Shown here in pieces: positions 60,354 to 64,000 of a stretch of DNA of 64,000 bases. Under the pieces are notes generated by a model. That model was given only the letters and a program-made list of their open reading frames with translations, searched no databases and was not told where the DNA came from. The DNA comes from Zoogloea sp041911615 (GTDB lineage: Bacteria; Pseudomonadota; Gammaproteobacteria; Burkholderiales; Rhodocyclaceae). Made by a program: the position numbers and the translations under genes. Location: the NCBI RefSeq assembly GCF_041911615.1, contig NZ_JAYROR010000015.1, positions 62,001 through 126,000 of the forward strand, written 5' to 3'. The first letter of the stretch is position 1. Every line of letters begins with the position of its first letter.

Positions 60354-60381
60354 AACGGGAGCCCTCGGGCTCCCGTTTTTT
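60354..60381 (+). terminator. Terminator of the pnt operon
   Basis: ACGGGAGCC pairs with GGCTCCCGT around CTCG, followed by a T-run. Confidence 0.85.
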
Positions 60382-60425
60382 GTGGACGGCGATGGCGCCA
60401 TGGCCGCAGCCGCGCATGGCGGCCC

Positions 60426-62099
<1,674 letters not shown>

Positions 62100-62140
62100 G
62101 CGTCTCCTCCATTGTCTCCACCGCTCGTGATTGTTTCGTT

Positions 62141-62159
62141 GGCCGGCGTTGTGCGCCGG
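62141..62159 (+). promoter_or_regulatory. Weak sigma-54 promoter candidate / short hairpin
   Basis: GG (62141-62142), ten bases and GC (62153-62154) have the right spacing for a -24/-12 promoter upstream of the ferredoxin gene, with TTGGC matching the -24 box, but the -12 box is GTGC rather than TTGC. The site overlaps a perfect hairpin CCGGCG-TTGTG-CGCCGG (62143-62159), so it may be coincidence. Confidence 0.25.
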
Positions 62160-62248
62160 GGCGGTGGTTGCCGACGGTTATACCACGCAGGCCGGACTGA
62201 AACGCTGACAGGCTGCACGCCCCGCGAAATTGTTCATATCAGCTTGCG

Positions 62249-62269
62249 TTATCGTGACATTAGCGATAA
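62249..62269 (+). promoter_or_regulatory. Inverted repeat upstream of the ferredoxin gene
   Basis: TTATCG and CGATAA flank 9 bases (62249-62269). The repeat lies in the AT-rich part of the divergent gap, overlapping a possible sigma-70 promoter (TTGCGT 62245-62250, then AATAAT 17 bases on). A regulator-binding site is possible; it does not match the reported XylR/DmpR site. Confidence 0.4.
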
Positions 62270-62349
62270 TAATACAAAATCTCGAGAAAAATTGCGAGCG
62301 CCGCAGGAAGTCTGCCCCAGAGCGGACACTGCGTTGCCCTGGAGGAGAC

Positions 62350-62703
62350 ATGACCCAGAAGCACCTGATTCACATCGACAATACCGGCGAGGACTACCTT
62401 TGCACCGAGGACGAAAACCTCTTGCGCGGCATGGAAGTGCTGGGCCGTCGCGGCATTCCGGTGGGGTGTCGGGGCGGCGGGTGTGGGGTCTGCAAGGTGC
62501 AGATCACCGCGGGCGAGTATTTCGCCCGCAAGATGAGCAAGGCCTGCGTCTCCGACGAGGAGTTGACGGCCGGCGTGGTGTTGGCTTGCCGGGTGTTTCC
62601 CCGGGGCGAGTTGTCGCTCAGCGTGGTGGGAAAGATGGCGAAGTCGGTGTGCAAGGGGGCGCCGACGTTGCAGGAGGCCGCTCCGGGCGCCTGCGCCGAG
62701 TGA
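62350..62703 (+). CDS. XylT-like plant-type [2Fe-2S] ferredoxin
   Basis: Ferredoxin of 117 aa. The cluster motif is Cys-Arg-x3-Cys-x2-Cys (GCRGGGCGVCKV, near 40-50) with the fourth Cys in VLACRVF near 79. Such ferredoxins (XylT, DmpQ) re-reduce the iron of catechol 2,3-dioxygenase after inactivation. GGAGGAG precedes the ATG. It is divergent from the phenol-type activator, which supports a role in aromatic degradation, but no dioxygenase gene is next to it. Tandem terminators follow. Confidence 0.9.
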   Translation: MTQKHLIHIDNTGEDYLCTEDENLLRGMEVLGRRGIPVGCRGGGCGVCKVQITAGEYFARKMSKACVSDEELTAGVVLACRVFPRGELSLSVVGKMAKSVCKGAPTLQEAAPGACAE

Positions 62704-62720
62704 GCTGAATTCGGTTCCGC

Positions 62721-62776
62721 AACCAGGAGCGTCCAACCGGCAGAACCCTCCCTCCTGCCGGGCTCCCTGGTTTTTT
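62721..62776 (+). terminator. First terminator after the ferredoxin gene
   Basis: CCGGCAG (62737-62743) pairs with CTGCCGG (62755-62761), nested inside a weaker outer pairing of AACCAGGAGC with the CTCCCTGGTT side, followed by six T (62771-62776). Confidence 0.65.
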
Positions 62777-62809
62777 ACGGCCGTCACGCAACGTGACGGC
62801 TGTTTTTTT
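62777..62809 (+). terminator. Second terminator after the ferredoxin gene
   Basis: GCCGTCAC (62780-62787) pairs with GTGACGGC (62793-62800) around GCAAC, followed by TG and seven T. It directly follows the first terminator. Confidence 0.85.
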
Positions 62810-62913
62810 GCGGGTGACGGGAATCGCCGCCACCCCGTTTCGGCGCGCCGGGATCGTTCGAGGCCGCGGCACGCCACGCGGCCCAACATGGCGCGACAAG
62901 ATCGATCCGAAAC

Positions 62914-62948
62914 GAAAACGGCCACGGGATGAGCCGTGGCCGTTTCGA
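62914..62948. terminator. Terminator downstream of the cysteine desulfurase gene
   Basis: AAACGGCCACGG (62916-62927) pairs with CCGTGGCCGTTT (62934-62945) around GATGAG. It is placed just after the minus-strand desulfurase stop; the A/T flanks suit that strand. Confidence 0.75.
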
Positions 62949-62965
62949 TGGGCGAGGTGGGCGCG

Positions 62966-64000
62966 TCAGCGGCCGATGCGCCCCTTGCCGCGGGCGAGGC
63001 GGTGCAGCACCGCGACGAGATGGTCGACCTCTTCGCAGGTGTTGTAGAACGCCAGCGAGGGCCGCACCGTGGCTTCCTGCCCGAAGCGGCGCAGGATCGG
63101 CTGGGCGCAGTGGTGGCCGGAGCGCACCGCGATGCCTTCCTCGTTGAGCGCCTTGCCGACTTCCTCGGGGCGGTAGCCGTCGAGGACGAAGGACATCACG
63201 CTGGCCTTGTCCGCCGCGGTGCCGATCAGCTTGAGGCCGGGCACCGTGAGGAGTCCGCGAGTGCCATACACCAGCAGGTCGTGCTCGTAGCGGGCGATGT
63301 GCTCGATGCCGATGCGCTCCACGTAGTCCAGCGCCGCGCCGAGGCCCACCGCGTCGGCGATGTTGCCGGTGCCGGCCTCGAAGCGGGTCGGGGCGCCGTG
63401 GTAGATCGTCTTCTCGAAGGTGACGTCGGCGATCATGTTGCCGCCGCCCTGCCACGGGGGCATGTCCTCGAGGATCGCACGCTTGCCGTACACCGCGCCG
63501 ATGCCGGTCGGGCCGAAGATCTTGTGGCCCGAGAAGACGAAGAAGTCGGCGTCGATGGCCTGCACGTTGACCCGCAAGTGCGACACCGACTGGGCGCCGT
63601 CGACCACCGCCACCGCGCCGGCCTGGTGGGCCATGGCGACGATCTCCTTGACCGGCACCACGGTGCCCAGGGCGTTGGAGACCTGGGTGACGGAGACGAT
63701 CCGGGTGCGCTCGGTGAGCAGCTTGCGGTACTCGTCCAGCAGCACCTGGCCGGTGTCGTCCACCGGGATCACCTTGATGCGGGCGCCCTTGGCGGCGGCA
63801 AGCTGCTGCCACGGCACGATGTTGGCGTGGTGTTCCAGGTGGGAGACGATGATCTCGTCGCCTTCGCCCACGTTCTGCCAGCCCCAGGTTTTGGCGATCA
63901 GGTTGATGCCTTCGGTGGTGCCGCGCACGAAGATGATCTCCTCCGGCGACGCGGCGCCGACGAAGCGGGCCACGGTGTTGCGGGCGCCTTCGTAGGCATC
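62966..64000 (-). CDS. Cysteine desulfurase, SufS-like (partial, 5' end outside window)
   Basis: PLP-dependent class V aminotransferase; 344 residues are visible and the N-terminus lies beyond the right edge. SHLEHHANIVPWQ, VDGAQSVSHLRV, the PLP lysine in VFSGHKIFGPTGIG and the catalytic cysteine in RSGHHCAQPILRRFG are all present, so it should mobilise sulfur from cysteine. No sufBCD or sufE gene is visible. The sequence style (PPWQGGGNMI, ATVRPSLAFYNTCEEVD) recalls desulfurases packaged in family 2A encapsulins; that is from memory and unproven. Followed by its own terminator. Confidence 0.93.
   Translation of the reverse strand, partial: DAYEGARNTVARFVGAASPEEIIFVRGTTEGINLIAKTWGWQNVGEGDEIIVSHLEHHANIVPWQQLAAAKGARIKVIPVDDTGQVLLDEYRKLLTERTRIVSVTQVSNALGTVVPVKEIVAMAHQAGAVAVVDGAQSVSHLRVNVQAIDADFFVFSGHKIFGPTGIGAVYGKRAILEDMPPWQGGGNMIADVTFEKTIYHGAPTRFEAGTGNIADAVGLGAALDYVERIGIEHIARYEHDLLVYGTRGLLTVPGLKLIGTAADKASVMSFVLDGYRPEEVGKALNEEGIAVRSGHHCAQPILRRFGQEATVRPSLAFYNTCEEVDHLVAVLHRLARGKGRIGR

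Noticed and set aside
62141..62154. A firm sigma-54 promoter call before the ferredoxin gene.
   Set aside because: Spacing is right, but the -12 box is GTGC and the site overlaps a perfect hairpin, so I keep it only as a weak candidate.
63000..63160. Apparent loss of the catalytic cysteine in the desulfurase (Val where E. coli SufS has Cys in the AMCRASL segment).
   Set aside because: Counting from the C-terminus, the nucleophile of SufS (Cys364) and CsdA (Cys358) is the Cys of the GHHC/GQHC motif. That motif is intact here (RSGHHCAQP), so the Val position is not catalytic.

Overview
The window reads as a stretch of core chromosome from a GC-rich betaproteobacterium, most likely Rhodocyclales (Azoarcus/Thauera/Denitromonas group). 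The basis is gene order and protein families: pepA-holC, lptFG, ECF sigma-DUF3619-DUF3106-RDD, ilvIHC-pssA-leuA, rpsP-rimM-trmD-rplS, xseB-ispA-dxs-folE2, yqgE-ruvX-pyrR-pyrB-pyrX and pcnB-folK-dck-panBC. A cytochrome c', a cytochrome b561 and a phenol-type sigma-54 regulator add to the picture. The genus is inferred, not proven. Coding density is very high and the longest gene-free gap is about 275 bases. I saw no insertion sequence, prophage, CRISPR array, tRNA or rRNA.

Layout. 1-4.5 kb: minus-strand pepA-holC-unknown, divergent from the LPS exporter genes lptF-lptG. 4.5-6.6 kb: a minus-strand sigma-factor operon whose first gene seems to start at CTG. 6.7-12.7 kb: branched-chain amino acid genes ilvI-ilvH-ilvC behind a near-consensus promoter and closed by a strong terminator, then pssA and leuA. 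12.7-16.5 kb: DUF2069, a WrbA-like flavoprotein, a YihY membrane protein and a PilZ-like unknown. 16.7-18.8 kb: the ribosome/tRNA operon rpsP-rimM-trmD-rplS with a clear promoter and terminator. 18.9-24.1 kb: folE2 and the isoprenoid operon xseB-ispA-dxs, then a solitary Rieske oxygenase. 24.2-27.9 kb: a compact pyrimidine operon ending in a dihydroorotase homologue that lacks its metal-binding HxH motif.

27.9-34.9 kb: photolyase, a methyltransferase, two alpha/beta hydrolases, uppP, an HD-GYP protein, DUF2789 and a DedA-like protein. 35.0-39.4 kb: a Tll0287-like haem protein, cytochrome c', cytochrome b561, a small exported protein and a two-component system. 39.4-46.6 kb: a CBS-domain protein, two poorly known proteins, and the pantothenate/folate/poly(A) polymerase cluster on the minus strand. 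46.7-55.2 kb: a C2-metabolism region with a hydroxypyruvate isomerase homologue, an AraC regulator, DUF2867, an amidase, a GntR regulator and glcD-glcE-glcF. The GntR gene carries an apparent 5' frameshift. 55.4-60.3 kb: a PP2C phosphatase, CorA, and the three-gene proton-translocating transhydrogenase pntAA-pntAB-pntB. 60.4-64 kb: a MopR/DmpR-type phenol-sensing activator divergent from a XylT-like ferredoxin but with no catabolic genes in view, then a SufS-type cysteine desulfurase running off the right edge.

Most of the window is housekeeping, and I found no clearly new multi-gene system. The best leads are the right-edge desulfurase (possible encapsulin cargo), the regulator-ferredoxin pair without its pathway, the CTG-start sigma factor, the frameshifted regulator and several palindromic leader elements.
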